DNA of 64,000 nucleotides from Takashimella koratensis (GCA_003116875.1 BCKT01000010.1:840384-904383), one strand, 5' to 3'; numbered from the stretch's first letter, positions 23,486 through 35,161 are shown. Notes: a model not told the origin generated them from the sequence alone. A program made the numbers and translations.

Positions 23486-25682
23486 ATGGCTCCCATTGGC
23501 AAGCTCTACGGTTTCACCGGTACGTCCTTGCTCTTCACGCCTGTTCTTTTGCCCGCAACGTACGACTTGGGATCATGACTGACTCGTGTTCTCCATCCTT
23601 CGTTGACATCTACCTCTTATTCTCGCTCTTCTTCCTTCCCTTTACTCTTACACTCTCTCAACGTCTCCTTTGCTCTCTCTCTCCCTCTCTCTCCCCCTCT
23701 ATTCACCCTCCTCGCCCCACACGCCTACAGGCAACTCGCGCTTCCGTCGCGCTCTCGCCGCCGCCGCCCTCGCCGGCGTCGAGGTCGAGTACGACCCCAA
23801 GTTCACCGCCAAGGACGGCGCGTACAAGACTCCCGAGTTCCTCGCCAAGTTCCCCTTCGGCTACCTCCCGGCCTTTGAGACCACCGATGGACTCTACCTT
23901 CAGGAGTCGGGCGCCATCGCTGACTACCGTGAGTGTGTGGATCATATGGTTTTCTTGTTGCTTTGTGTGGTCTCGGTGCCTGTGTAGGAGTTGGTAGGAG
24001 TTTGGTGCGCCGTGGTCTGGTGGCGAGTGCGCTAGATGGCACGGTTGCGCAGAGCCGAGGCGGGATAGATAAGCGGGGGTCGTTCGACTCGTCCTGCCTC
24101 TTGTCTGTTCTTCGAAGCCACCCGATCGACTCGGTCAAGCTTCGCCGAGTCGACTCGTGCTGCTCACTCACACTTCCTCTCTCCTTGCCCCTCTTCCCTC
24201 CCCCTCCCTATTCCTCTTTTCGGATGAGAACATTGCTACTCAGTTATCCCTGTCTTAATGACTTTATGTCGAGACTTTTCCGGCGGGTGGTACCGTCATA
24301 TCTCTGATCCTCTACCTCCTCTTTCACCGTGATACGGCCCTTTATAAAATTAGATTGAGCTAAACATGCCGTGTTTGAAACAGTCGCCGCCGCTGGCCCC
24401 AACTCGACCCTCATCCCCACCGACCCCAAGGCTGCCGCCGAGGTCCGCCAGTGGCAGTACTTTGCCGACCAGGAGGTGAGTTCTGCGATCTACCTTGCTC
24501 GAACCCAGTTAACTTGTGACAGCTCTTCGTCAAGCACTCCTTCCCGGCCCGTATCCTCGCCGCTCGTGGTGTCCCCTACAACAAGGCTGTGAGTGTTCAT
24601 CGCCAGGTCCCCTTTGGTCCAGCCTGCTAATTCTTGCAGATCTTCGACGGTGCCCTCGCTTCCGTCGTCGAGCGCCTCGAGGTCCTCGACAAGGTCCTCG
24701 CTGACCGCACTTTCCTCGTTGGCGAGCGCATCACCCTCGCCGACATCTTCGTCGCCACTGCCCTTACCAACTGCTTCACCGGTTTGATTGACGCCTCCAT
24801 CCGCGCCAAGATCCCCAACACTGTCCGCTTCGTCGAGACGTAAGTCAATCCGGACTTTCACTATTCTCCCCTTGCAGTGCTTACCATTTGCCCCAGCGTT
24901 ATCAAGCACCCCAAGCTTGCCCCCATCTTCGACAACGGCAACGTCGTCTTCATCGAGAAGCAGCCCGCCTTTGTCCCTCCCGCCAAGGAGCCCAAGGCTG
25001 AGAAGCCCAAGGAGGAGAAGCCCAAGGAGGCCGCCCCCAAGGCCCCCAAGGCCCCCAAGAAGAAGGAGGCCGACGAGGAGGAGGAGGAGCCGCTTGTCCC
25101 CGAGGAGCCCAAGGCCAAGAACCCCCTTGACGACCTCCCGAAGAGCGCGTTCAACCTCGAGGAGTGGAAGAGGCAGTACTCCAACCTCGACACCAGGAAG
25201 GAGGCCATCCCCTGGTTCTACGAGAAGTGAGTTGGCTGCGGTCTCGGGGTTGGATTTAACTGACAATATCAGGTTCGACCACGAGGGCTTCTCCATCTGG
25301 AAGGTTGACTTCAAGTACAACGCCGAGCTCACCCAGGTCTTCATGTCCGCCAACCAGGTGAGTGTTGGCTATACTTGTTTAGAAGCCATACTAACCCACC
25401 CAGATCGGCGGCTTCTTCAACCGATTGGAGGCTTCGCGGAAATACCTCTTCGGCTCGGTCGGTGTTGTCGGCAAGGCCAACGACTCGATCATCACTGGTG
25501 TCTTCATCCTTCGTGGCCAGGACTCCAAGCCGGTCGTTGACGTCGCCCCTGACTGGGAGTCGTACGAGTACAAGAAGATTGACCTCGCCAACGCCGACGA
25601 CAAGGCCTTCTTCGAGGCCGCTCTCGCCTGGGACCTCGTTGTTGACGGCAAGGAGTGGGCCGACGGCAAGAACTTCAAGTAA
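23486..25682 (+). CDS. TEF4: Translation elongation factor 1B gamma subunit
   Basis: Gamma subunit of eEF1B, the GDP/GTP exchange complex of eEF1A; it anchors the complex in the cytosol. Exons 23486-23519, 23731-23928, 24384-24475, 24523-24588, 24640-24839, 24897-25226, 25273-25357 and 25404-25682; 427 residues. The N-terminal half is a glutathione-S-transferase-like domain (about 1-210: [30 protein letters not shown]). A Lys/Glu/Pro-rich linker (about 225-265) joins it to the conserved eEF1G C-terminal domain ([51 protein letters not shown]). The second intron is 455 nt, by far the longest intron here, and holds a box C/D snoRNA. Long GC-biased codon use fits high expression. Confidence 0.96.
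24217..24312 (+). ncRNA. snR38: Intronic box C/D snoRNA, probable snR38 homologue
   Basis: It lies in intron 2 of the eEF1B-gamma gene. CAGTTATCCCTGT (24241-24253) is complementary over 13 nt to ACAGGGATAACTG, a universal segment of large-subunit rRNA at the peptidyl transferase centre. The guide is followed directly by CTTA (24254-24257), a D'-like box. Counting five nucleotides upstream of it selects the middle G of GGG, which is the position methylated by yeast snR38 (25S Gm2815). A weak C box (GATGA core, 24223-24227), a C'-like AATGACT (24257-24263) and a perfect D box CTGA (24304-24307) frame about 90 nt. From memory, yeast snR38 is hosted in the intron of TEF4, the same host gene. No strong terminal stem is visible. 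Confidence 0.8.
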
Positions 25683-27214
25683 ACGAGCGCAAGCTTGTTA
25701 ACGAGGTTTATTAATGTCTGTTTGGTGATGGGTGATGAGAAGGGGGTGAGGGCAGAGGCAGTATCCGAAGCAGGTATTAAAGCAGGCAGTTTTGCAAGTC
25801 TAGACAGTGATTGGAGATGTCATCCGTCTTAATGAGAATGAGTACGGCTTGGGCCAGTTGCAGGTGGCTATAATGTTGATCAGGATTAGGAGAGATGATG
25901 GAAAGGATCAGAGTCAGACTGTTATACCTTTGGAAGGGGCAAAGGACAGACGGAGATTGAACCGATCAACAGCCTTGTGCAGGTATAGAGTGACGAGATT
26001 GACGACCTATGGCTCTATGCATGGAACTCCCGGCGTTCACGGACGTCGATAAACCCCCGGGCGCCGTGATCGCACGGAGGTGTCGCACGTCCATCAGAAC
26101 ATATCGTCGATGGAACGCGGAGGCTGGACTAAATTGCTCCGAAAATCTTGTCGGATGGGTCGAGAAGGATCCCATCAAAGATGTCAATCAGCTAGAGGAT
26201 GTCCCCAGGGACCTATGCTAGATTATGCAGAATGAGCATCAGAGTGAGTGAAGAACTTGAGCATAGCGGTTGGAGTGGGTTGTCAAGAGGTCGTGCAAAG
26301 AGCAACGTTGTTGAGTTGACTGCCAAGAGGTCAGGTGGACCCGACGTTTGGTAGAGGTAAACATGTCCCATGTGTAGGATCAACCATGTCTCACCCTGTA
26401 TGCCGTACCCCCCAGCCTGCCCCAACCTGACTTTACTGGGTGCAGAGCGAAACCCGCGGAAACCCTCACTGCGATCGGACAAGGGAGCAGGGTATATTAA
26501 AAAAACTGGACGCCGTTCCGCCCTGCCGCTCCTGGTCCCGCGGGTCATGGGCCGCCGTCTGCTTGGGACCTTGGACCTTGATCCTTGGTCCCCGACACTC
26601 GGGCCACAGCAGACATTCGGACTCAAGCGCAAGCACAAGCACAAGCTCCAGCTCCAGCTCCAGCCAAACGCACGCCATAACCACGCCACGATGTCGAGCG
26701 CAAGGCTTGCAGTCTGACAGGCTCTGGGCTTGCATGGTGCATGCATGGTGCATGCATGGTCTTTGGCTGTAAAATTCAACCCTTAATGACTATTCCTAAT
26801 ACTTGATACTTGGCAGATCTTTGGACTGATTTTTGATCCCACTCTGAGCCAAATATCCACCAGACTCCCCACGCGTAAACAATTCACCACCACTCGTCTC
26901 CAACCACTCCTCATGCGCACAACATAACCTGCTCCCGCCTCCCACCTCCCACCTCTCCACACACTTCCAACACCGCAGGCACTCTTCACCCCCACCACCC
27001 TACTGGCCGGCCTCGGAGAGGCTCAAACATTGCGCAGGGGAACCGTCCCGACTTTCCGTTACCGTACCTGGCAGACTGGCTGGCGCTTTGGCCCCACCCA
27101 ACTCTCTGTCGTTCTTCCCAAAAGAACAAAACCCGACAAGGAACACTCAAGGAACATTGAAACAATCAAAAAAACACACACACCCGGGGATCGGATCCAT
27201 CATTAGTTTCGCTC
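25683..27214. other. Intergenic region, 1.5 kb
   Basis: No supported gene. The region holds a short tandem repeat, CATGGTGCATG, in 2.5 copies at 26733-26760. A CAAGCA/CTCCAG low-complexity patch lies near 26625-26663. From about 26870 the plus strand becomes pyrimidine-rich, leading to the gene at 27215. Confidence 0.5.
26733..26760. repeat. 11-bp tandem repeat CATGGTGCATG
   Basis: Two full copies and half of a third are visible. The unit contains palindromic GCATGC at the junctions. Confidence 0.85.
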
Positions 27215-29175
27215 ATGAGCGCGCAGAGCCAGGATCCTTGGATCCAGCTCATCACAGACGACCGTTATGTCGCCTTCGGGTCGGCGGTGAGTCGCGAGTC
27301 TGGGTTGAGGGATAGAGCTGGGGAAACTGCTTGGAACGCCTCTTGAGCTTTGGCTTTGGCTTTGGCTTTGGCCTTGACCTCCTGGCTTTGGTCCACCGAC
27401 ACGATCCAACTTGCTCGAGAGCCATACTGATACCCTCCATAGATGATGGGCGTCATTGCGGACGGCATCATTCTCGGCGTCGTCCTCTGCCTCTGGCTGT
27501 ACTGGTGGTCACATCGAACGGGCAACGAGAAATGGGTCCACACTGCCCTCGGCGTGAGTCACACCTTTGCTCAAGGAAAACAAATCGAGCCAGCTGACTG
27601 CGTCAACAGATCTGGATGTTGATATCCTCCGTAGGCCACTCGGCTTAGTGAGTCCTCCTCCTTCCCTATGCCAGGCTGCGGTCCGACCTTTCGCTGACAT
27701 CGGTAGTAACTACGCCTTCGCGTTGAGTTTGTTCGTTTACTCGGACGAATCGTTCGACACTTTTGTGTATAGTCAATGGCTCAAGGGTCTATATATGAAC
27801 GAGATGCTGCTCGTTATCCCTGTCGAAGTAAGTCGATCCTCACCTGCTCCAGGACATCGATCGATCAATGGTTGCTCCTAAGCTCGTGCGTGAGCTCACC
27901 ACCGCTCAGATCTTTTATTCACATCGTTGTTGGGTCCTATGGGGCCACTCCAAAATCCTCGCTTTTTTATTCTCCAGCTTAATGTGAGTCGCACCCACCT
28001 TACGTCGAACACATGCTCATGGCGTTTAGAACACTCTTCGTTGTCCTCGTTCTCGTCATCGTCGCGACATATCAATCAAACTTCTTCACCATGACACGAG
28101 GTCCCATCTTCTTGACAGCTGTGAGTCGGGCTCTCGTCCTTGGGCTTGGTTTCTTGTACCATTGCTCATGTCCCCAGGCGTCGTCGCTTTGGGTATTGGA
28201 TTGGGGGATCTCGGCGTTGATGATCCTCGGCTTGCGGCGGATGGAGAGCCATTTCATGACGACTCAGCGGCTGCTTCGGCGTATGATCATGTGAGTCCCG
28301 GTCCCGCCTGAGTGTTTCCCGCGCCTCTGCGCTGCACTCTCTGCTTTCTGATGGTAGCTGACCCATCGACTTCAGCTTGTCAGCAGAGGCCCAAATCATC
28401 CCTAGTTTAGCGTGAGTGACTAGCTTGTTAACCAATTGTCGTCGTTATTGACCTCGACCAGGCTCGTCGCCTACCTTCTCCGAGCTATCATCGCGCCGTC
28501 CAGTACAGTGACCTACTTCTTCATGTACGTGCTCTCCCGCCGCGAGACTCCCTTTTCTGACCATCTCAGGTTCGCACCCAAGATCTGGGTCGCCACCGCA
28601 CTCGTCGTCTTCATCTCACGGCAAGGCATGCAGAGTGATATGGAGGAAGAGAGGCAAAGGGTGAGTCATTACACTGACACTCTTCCCTTGCCACAAAGCT
28701 ATCATCCTCTCTTCTCATCTGCCGCACCCCGCGACTGTGCTGACCTGCCCAGCGCGAGATGAACTTTACCCACGGGATCATCGACCAGCCGCGGATAGAC
28801 ATGTCTGGGCGCCGCTACACTGCCGAGGGGAGCATGATCGCGCGTCGCAGTACCCACTCCAGCCAAGCGCGTAACTCCCGCCCGTCCCCTACCGAGAACC
28901 ACTTCGCGATGCACTCGATATCAGGGGACGACCGGTCCACACCCAAATCGACCGAGAGCTCAGGGCCGACTGCCGATCTCGAGAACGGGAACCACATCAA
29001 CGGTTTCGGTGGTGGCGTTGGTGGTGGAGGACATCGGTTAGCTGTCGAGATGCCACAGGCACCGAGTACAGCCTACCGACGGCATTCCGTGACTCCACTA
29101 GGTGTCGTCGAAGAGGCCAGAGAGAAGAATGATGGGACCGCTACGTTGGCGGAAATGTTGTATTCAAAAGTCTAG
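27215..29175 (+). CDS. Seven-span membrane protein (DUF6534-like), function unknown
   Basis: Eleven exons: 27215-27286, 27443-27553, 27610-27647, 27707-27827, 27910-27983, 28030-28120, 28178-28290, 28376-28411, 28462-28524, 28570-28660 and 28753-29175; 410 residues. Hydrophobic segments occur at about residues 25-46, 60-85, 98-115, 125-160, 170-195, 218-240 and 245-262, giving about seven spans. The cytosolic-type tail of about 145 residues is Ser/Gly-rich with a Gly cluster. The layout (an FYSHRCWVLWGHSK motif after span 3, and an RLLRRMI motif before the sixth span) resembles the basidiomycete DUF6534 membrane family, for which no function is known. The family assignment is by pattern, not by search. 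Intron 1 has a (CTTTGG)n stretch. The next gene downstream is convergent, on the opposite strand. Confidence 0.78.
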
Positions 29176-29431
29176 AGCGAAGAATGAGGGTAAAAGGGGA
29201 ACTCATTGAGTATAGGACAAAACACATAATCATCTCGTTGGCTGGGCTCAGGCCATCTTTTGGGGTCTCTAGGGTGAATCTCTCCTCACCATGTCTGTAT
29301 CGTGTATCGCATATTTGTGTGATTGGAGTGTTTGGACGCGATGTATAGCGAATGCATCCGTATACAATCGGTCAGGCAGGCAGCAGCGATCATAAAACTT
29401 GCATTCAATCACAGAAATCCAATCTGATATA

Positions 29432-30129
29432 CTACCCCTGTAGCAGCCTTGCTCGTTCTGAGGCGCTCTCGATATGCTCTTGGATAGGTGCATAGGTCTC
29501 GGTCAGTCTCTTGTGGGTTTCTTCATGAGACGACACCCACGACGTGAAGGTCTTCTTGAATTCGGAGTCGCCCTTGGTCCGCCTGTCAACTACTTGCGCA
29601 GCGTAGTCGATGCGGTGGTGAACAATCGCGAGTTCCTCCTCAGCCTGTTGCATACCCTCAAAGTCACCTTCATAGATGTCCTTCCAAAGCCTTTCGCGAA
29701 ATGAGGGGATCCCTTCGAACACTGGGAGACTGTTGATCAGAGTGAACATGTCCCGCGTTCTCGTGGCAAACTTGGCTGGAAGAAAAGGTCTAGTCAGCAA
29801 TGACAACGAGCAGACCCCGAAGCCTTGCCAAGTGACTAGACTTACAGTCGGTCACCTCGAAATCTGGATCATAACTGTAGTGAAGCATAGTCACAAGTGT
29901 GTCAGTGGTCGAGAGCCCGATCAGGGTAAGAAGAACGGCGAAGGGAGGGGTAATGTGGTCATACTCACGTGAACAAACCCCCATCAAAGTATAGCTTAAG
30001 GGGAAAGCCCATTGAGGTGTTGTTAAAGCGCTTGATACTGTTGTTCGTTGAATCTAGCTTGTCGTCGTCGACCTGCTGAGGCTTCCTCGTCTGAGTCGAC
30101 TTGATGGGATCTCTGTCCATATCAGACAT
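29432..30129 (-). CDS. Paralogue array gene A, 177 residues, unknown function
   Basis: First member of a lineage-specific family (family 1). Exons in order of reading: 29969-30129, 29846-29874 (29 nt) and 29432-29775. The N-terminal 45 residues are polar (MSDMDRDPIKSTQT). Then comes GFPLKLYFDGGLF, the exon-2 motif YDPDFEVTD, and a helical region with SKFATRTRDMFTLINSLPVF. The C-terminus is strongly charged and probably coiled or helical. No signal peptide, membrane span or known catalytic motif is visible. A TATA-like TATATAA on the minus strand lies at 30246-30252, 117 bp upstream of the ATG. The gene points the same way as its five neighbours. Function is unknown. Confidence 0.78.
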
Positions 30130-30245
30130 CTCTTCTTATGCTTGCGAGGCGACGGCGTAGTCAAGCAGACTCAGATGGGAGTAGGTACCAAGTGGGTGGA
30201 AGAGCAGGTATTGATGGCGAGAGGTGTTGGTCTCTCTGAGTCATG

Positions 30246-30252
30246 TTATATA
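30246..30252 (-). promoter_or_regulatory. TATA-like box of array gene A
   Basis: TATATAA on the minus strand, 117 bp upstream of the start codon at 30129. Most housekeeping genes in this window lack such a box, so it suggests inducible expression. That is inference. Confidence 0.4.
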
Positions 30253-30550
30253 TGTTGTAGTGAAGCTAGGTGGCAGCTCTCGGAGGCAAAGTAGAAAGGA
30301 TACAGGAAATACATACCTTTCTGCAACCTCCCTTGTGGACTGTGGCGGCTCTCAACAGTCTGAATGGCATACCTTTACGGACCCTCCCTTGTGAAGCTGG
30401 GTGAGGGGGGAAAGCTCCCGGCTAGTCAGTCCACCAAGTGCATGAGCGATACCAAGCGCAGCTCCGAGGTGAAGTTTGAACACTGCTACGGTAGCGTGTT
30501 CACGCTGTCAGGCTGACGCACAAAGTCATATCAAGAATGCCTCTTGACAA

Positions 30551-31092
30551 TCAATCACGCTCACGCTGCAACAACATAGCCTGATAAGTGGAACACGCCT
30601 TCCACTCCTGCTTCCAAGATTCCAAATAAAGTTCCACCAACTCATCACTTCTTGCGAGATATTCGACCGCTTCAAGGACGGTCGCAAGGTCGGCGTCGGC
30701 AGCGTCCATCGTCTCACAGTCTTGTGCATCGCAGAAGATACCCCAAAGCTCGTACCCCAACCGGTCGTCACTGTCCACTGCAGGGATGAGAGAGACGACA
30801 GAGATGAGTGTCGCTGTCGCGCGCACTCGATCAATAAAGATCTGTTCTGTCGCCAGAGTCCCCTCTAATCATCAGCAGAGTCTCACTTGATCGTTTTACC
30901 TACTTTTGGACACTGGAAAGCTCGGGTTGAACCTATTAGTTGTCAGTCAGCTGCTACGGCGATCTTTCCCTCTCTTCTGACAGAGCACAATACACGTAAG
31001 GAACGCGGCTCTGCTAAGACTTACTTGAATCTTTCTCCATTGGAAGTGACATCCCTCACGGGAAAGCGAGAGCCGTCGACAGATTCAGTCAT
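30551..31092 (-). CDS. Paralogue array gene B, 130 residues, unknown function
   Basis: Family 1 member with the same three-exon plan as gene A: 31025-31092, 30904-30932 (29 nt) and 30551-30846. The N-terminus is short (MTESVDGSRFPVRDV). The 29-nt exon encodes FNPSFPVSK, matching YDPDFEVTD of gene A and FNPRYDVVD of gene D. The C-terminal half contains MDAADADLATVLEAVEYLA, nearly the same as MDAADTDLSTVLDTFTRLA of gene D, so the two are clear paralogues. It is predicted soluble and helical. The function is unknown. It is the shortest family member in the array. Confidence 0.8.
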
Positions 31093-31539
31093 GTGAGGCC
31101 TGATCCGAGAGACTTGAAGAGTGTACGCAGATATGCAGCACAAGAGAGACGGTGAGGTGTGAGACTTGGGACTGAGGCGACTCTGCTTTATCTATGTAGT
31201 GCGGGCCTTCAATTCAGTCGGTGCTCGACCACGTTACTATTACGGAATCCTCAAATGATAGTGGATAAGCCTCGCTACTAGCAACAATACCAGCGTGCAC
31301 AGCCACAAACTTCGTGACTGGACTTCGACCGAACGGCTGTAAGCGATGGTTGCATTGCAGAGGAGTGCCAGAGATGGCCTATCCTACAAAAGGATTCAGA
31401 GCTGTAGCTGAAGCAGAAAAGGGAGGCCGCGAGGAAGAGAGGGGTGCTGGGGTACTGCATTGTAAATGTGTGTATTGTACCAACGACCAAGACCGTAGCC
31501 AACAGACAAATGGATGTGTAGCGCAGGTCACAGTGTACC

Positions 31540-32192
31540 CTAGCCCGTGCCGGGGCCCACCGAGAGATCCTCCAGACCATTAACGAGCAATTTGAGTTGG
31601 AAGGAGCCTCCATTTCTCTGCTTCCACCCCTGGTAGTCTCCGTTCTTCCTGACCGCGTGAACGTTGCTGCTGCGCAACTTCTCGATATAGAATTGCTCGA
31701 GTTCTTGGACCAGTTCATCAAAATTTGCACCTCCATCTCCTTCCGTCTCCGCGTCTCTCGCTTTCGTCCATTCCACAAGAGAAGAATTGTATTTGGTCTC
31801 CCTCTCATCCACGACCATCTTCAAAACCTCCAGGGAAAGCTGCGCTTTGATCGACAATTCGTCTGAACGGGAAATATCAACTCCTCGCCTTCTCCTCGCC
31901 ACAAGCACAACTTACTTTCCGATGTATTCGCTTCCCCCCCTACCCTGTATCCTGGTCAGAGATGAGCCTGCACTGAAGCTTACTGGGAAGTAGGAGCCGC
32001 AGACCCTGAGGTGGATCCCTCGGCCATGAGAAGTGGGTATGCGTCAATGAGAGTGGTGTAATCGGTGTACGCGTAGACAAGCGGATCGTGGTCTTTGCAG
32101 AGCTTGGCTGGTAAAACGTGTAAGACAAGAAATCGTGGACTCAGGTAGGGCAAAATGCACCCGCGGGGGGGGTGTACTCTCGTCAAGCTCAT
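31540..32192 (-). CDS. Paralogue array gene C, about 193 residues, 5' end uncertain
   Basis: Divergent family 1 member. Working model in order of reading: 31984-32192, 31916-31944 and 31540-31883 (193 residues). The last acceptor may be 3 nt further on (exon from 31880). It contains YLSPRFLV, AKLCKDHDPL and LIDAYPLLMAEG, which align with YDPDFEVTD, SKFATRTRDM and LINSLPVFEG of gene A. The C-terminus is an acidic, helical segment with ELVQELEQFY. An acceptor-like site before base 32107 sits exactly where genes A, B and D have their last acceptor, so the first exon given here may be partly intron and an upstream exon may be missing. The stop at 31540 is firm. Confidence 0.5.
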
Positions 32193-33045
32193 CGAGTCAT
32201 GCCCACAAAGCTATTCCGCCTTCGACCGCTTTCAACCGGCGGTCTTCTCCACGAAAGAGACAAAGCAAGGGGAGCCGTCCGGGCCCTCCTCTTAAGGCGT
32301 GATGTCGCAACCGCCCTTTCACGATAAGTCTGGAGTCAGAGGCCACTGTATCTGACTTGCAAGTTGGCCGTGGCTTGCGCCTGACTCGCCGATCTCTCCC
32401 CTTTCAATCGACACCAAGGCTCTGGTTGAATTTGACCCCAGCTTGTCAGGTTACATCTGTTCACACTTGCGAACGCCGCACAAACAAGAGACCATCCCGC
32501 AGCCTTCGCCAAGAGCAATCCCTCCTTTCAGTCAAACTGCTTGTAGAGCCTTTGGGCTATGCTTGTGGTCTCGCCTCTGCACTCGATCCAGACTCAGTCA
32601 GAAAGGACAAAGTCCAGGCCATGAGCTATGTCTTAGTGGGAGAAGAACGAAACAGCGCTGACCAGGGTGAGGGCAATGCCGGGTGTGCGGACGCGTTGTG
32701 GTGGAAGAATAGGAGGGGAGAGGTTAGGAGTAGCCTGTTCTCCTGCTGTAGCCACACGCACGGGAGACTAAGAGTGTAAGCAATCCTATAACTACAACTA
32801 GACGATTCTGGGTAGCTTCGCATAGTTCAGAGCCCGATGAAAAACTCTCCTGACACATGCAACTCCACCGGAGGCTGAAGGCATTCGCTTCCAAACTTGA
32901 ACCAAGAGTCGGTTAACAATCTTGTATGAGCTCCTTACACGTGGTCTCTGTCTCTGCTTCCATCGGTCTCGGTAGTCCGGGCAACTCTCCAAACTTCATG
33001 CAACGAAAAAGCAAAGCCAGCCTCAGAATGTGATTAACAATATCT
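32193..33045. other. Interval inside the array without a supported gene
   Basis: About 850 bp. A nine-G run lies near 32165-32173, at the gene C edge. The longest open frame here, on the plus strand at 32357-32779, shows no family features. Confidence 0.4.
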
Positions 33046-33700
33046 TCACTCCGTCTCTGGTACAAACTTGTGCGCCTCCACTATCTCATATAGGTAGTCG
33101 GCAGAGTCCTTGTGATCTTTAAACCACGCTTCCAACTTGTCATGAACCCGTTGTTCCCTTTCCGCCAGACGGGTGAAGGTATCTAGTACCGTGGAGAGAT
33201 CCGTGTCGGCAGCGTCCATGCTTGCAGCGAACTGAGCACCATTGATCGTGCTCCACATGTCACAGACGACGATCGCATCTTCCTCGGTATTCACTGGGAA
33301 AAGGGATGCCAACGCGGCCGTGGATCTGACTCTGGCAGGAAAGCCCTCTGCAACCAAGAACCGTCAGCTGACATGGTCTTGCAGATGTTGGTCACAAAGG
33401 ATAGTGCTTCAACAAGTCACCCACGGTCTACAACGTCATAACGAGGATTGAACCTGGTACCAGATCGTCAGTGTTGACTTGTAACGGATCCCTCTCAGTC
33501 ACCCCGCTCTAGCCTCTTGATCTGCAGCCGACTCACGAGATTGGCTGATTCCCTGCTATCTCTAGCGACAACGGGAATCGCAGGTCACTCTCATCAGACT
33601 CGTTACTCTGATCAGACTCGTCACCGGGATGTTCATCTTGATGTCCGAGGCTGAAAGCCTCAATGACGTTTCCCTTGCTCTTGCTGGTAAGGCCGGGCAT
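33046..33700 (-). CDS. Paralogue array gene D, 164 residues, unknown function
   Basis: Family 1 member. Exons in order of reading: 33537-33700, 33425-33453 (29 nt) and 33046-33347. The N-terminal 40 residues are acidic and Ser-rich (DESDQSNESDESD) and lead into LRFPLSLEIAGNQ. The 29-nt exon encodes FNPRYDVVD in the same phases as in A and B. It continues with GFPARVRSTAALASLF, DMWSTINGA and MDAADTDLSTVLDTFTRLAERE. It is soluble, alpha-helical and of unknown function. A TATAAG element on the minus strand at 33809-33814 lies about 110 bp upstream of the start. Confidence 0.8.
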
Positions 33701-33808
33701 GTTGACAGTGGGGAAGAGATGGTGAAGGTTGGAAAGTACAAGAGGTCAGACGGAAGTTAGATATGGGTGAGGCAAGGAAGAGCCGGGTACAAGGGGGAAA
33801 AGAGCGCT

Positions 33809-33814
33809 CTTATA
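33809..33814 (-). promoter_or_regulatory. TATA-like box of array gene D
   Basis: TATAAG on the minus strand, about 110 bp upstream of the start codon at 33700, in the same place as the TATA-like box of gene A. Confidence 0.35.
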
Positions 33815-34527
33815 TTATTCCTCCTCCCCCCCTCCCCCCCGTCTCCACAAGACCAACTCGAAGGCAGCGCGCAACCCACCGGCCAGACTGATCACCCTGA
33901 TATTCAAAGGACAGTGAATCACCAGAGCCCACGCTAAATACCTGTTCGGCCGAAGAGAAATCCTTTCACTCTGGATCTAGGTAGAGCTGGTGTGCGCTCG
34001 CGGTTAGCCGTGTTCGCAACCGTGAGGTTTAAAGGATGTGCGTTGTCGTTTCACCCTCGCTATGTTGCCTTCTTGTCATGGCGCTCTTGATTGGCGGTGG
34101 TGCTAGTTCACCCGCACAGCCCTTTGCACTTGTTGACCTTTGCTGCCGTGTAGACCAAGCGAAAAAGAAAAATGGAGAAATGACGCGCAGTAGTAAAAAA
34201 ATAAGAAAGGGAGGGTGAAGATCACACTTCAGGCTGACATACTCCAAGTGGTCCGCTTTATGATAAGATAGGATGGGGGAACTTGCTAACACGTCCTCGC
34301 GTTGGGGTCTGCGGCGGGCGGGGCGACAAGGGATTTTCTAGCCCGCACGCCCCATCTTACTGATCTCTAAACCCCATTGTATGGTGTGCATTAGGCACCT
34401 TGACTCGGTTGTCATTCACAGAATGAGAATAAGAATTATCCACCTTGTGACGATACTGATGTGCCTATCGTTTCTCTCACCCCAAACTTGACTCAATTCC
34501 TCTAGCACTTCTTAACCGTCCTTCTCG
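33815..34527. other. Interval inside the array without a supported gene
   Basis: About 700 bp with a pyrimidine-rich patch next to gene D and no convincing coding frame. Confidence 0.4.
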
Positions 34528-35161
34528 CTATGCTTCCGTCGCCTCTAGTGCAGTCTCTGGCCTCAATGAAGAGCCAACTGGGCGCATTAATAACTCAAAG
34601 TGCTCCGGCCACAGTTGAGTATTGTCCCTCACCCACTGGCCGATAGCGGACGAACTGGAGCTGAGAGATCCTGACCCATTAAATTGGCGTTCGTATAACA
34701 CGATCATGCTCATTGTTCCCACAACATAGCTGTGCGCTTGTATCGGGTCTTGAGCGGATAGTGGTTGCAGGAAAGTAGCCTTCATTCTAGTTATATTGAT
34801 CTGCGGCCACCCTTCGGGAGTGCTAAGAATGCTGATAAGGTTGTGAACGGACTGGAAACGGGTCCAGAACAACTGCAACCCACAAGTCAGCGGCGCGCAC
34901 ACTCGGCTCCACACTCAGAGCATGCCTCACCTCTTTATCGTCAAAATCAAACGAGCTGAAAGACTGGTCGAAGACCCGACGCAGTTCAGCAGAACCACCG
35001 ACGGCGTCAGTGTCGCGAGCCGCCATCGAAGCCCACAGCCGTTCAATCTCGGGGGCTCGACTCTCAATATCGTGGTCCAGCGGGAGTGTCTCGTGAGGTC
35101 CAGTATCAGTGGCGTTTGAAGCCAAAACCGCATCCTTCGGATTATCAGGGTTAAGAGACAT
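34528..35161 (-). CDS. Paralogue array gene E (family 2), 191 residues, unknown function
   Basis: Two exons in order of reading: 34931-35161 and 34528-34872, joined in phase 0 by a 58-nt intron. The product has an N-terminal polar part, EIERLWASMAARDTDA, and RRVFDQSFSSFDFDDKE. After the intron come LFWTRFQSVHNLISIL and a C-terminal region with SSSAIGQWVRDNTQLW. Gene F matches it along its whole length. An open frame continues upstream to an ATG at 35299. The start at 35161 is preferred because a TATAAA box lies at 35225-35230, only 64 bp upstream, and gene F starts at the equivalent place. No known domain is seen. Confidence 0.78.

Noticed and set aside
26213..26779. 188-codon minus-strand frame in the 25.7-27.2 kb gap
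   Set aside because: Low complexity (Ser/Trp/Leu repeats from a simple repeat) and no homology signal.
31944..31983. 16-nt or 32-nt intron choices in gene C
   Set aside because: Too short for splicing; a 39-nt intron matches the smallest verified intron in this window.
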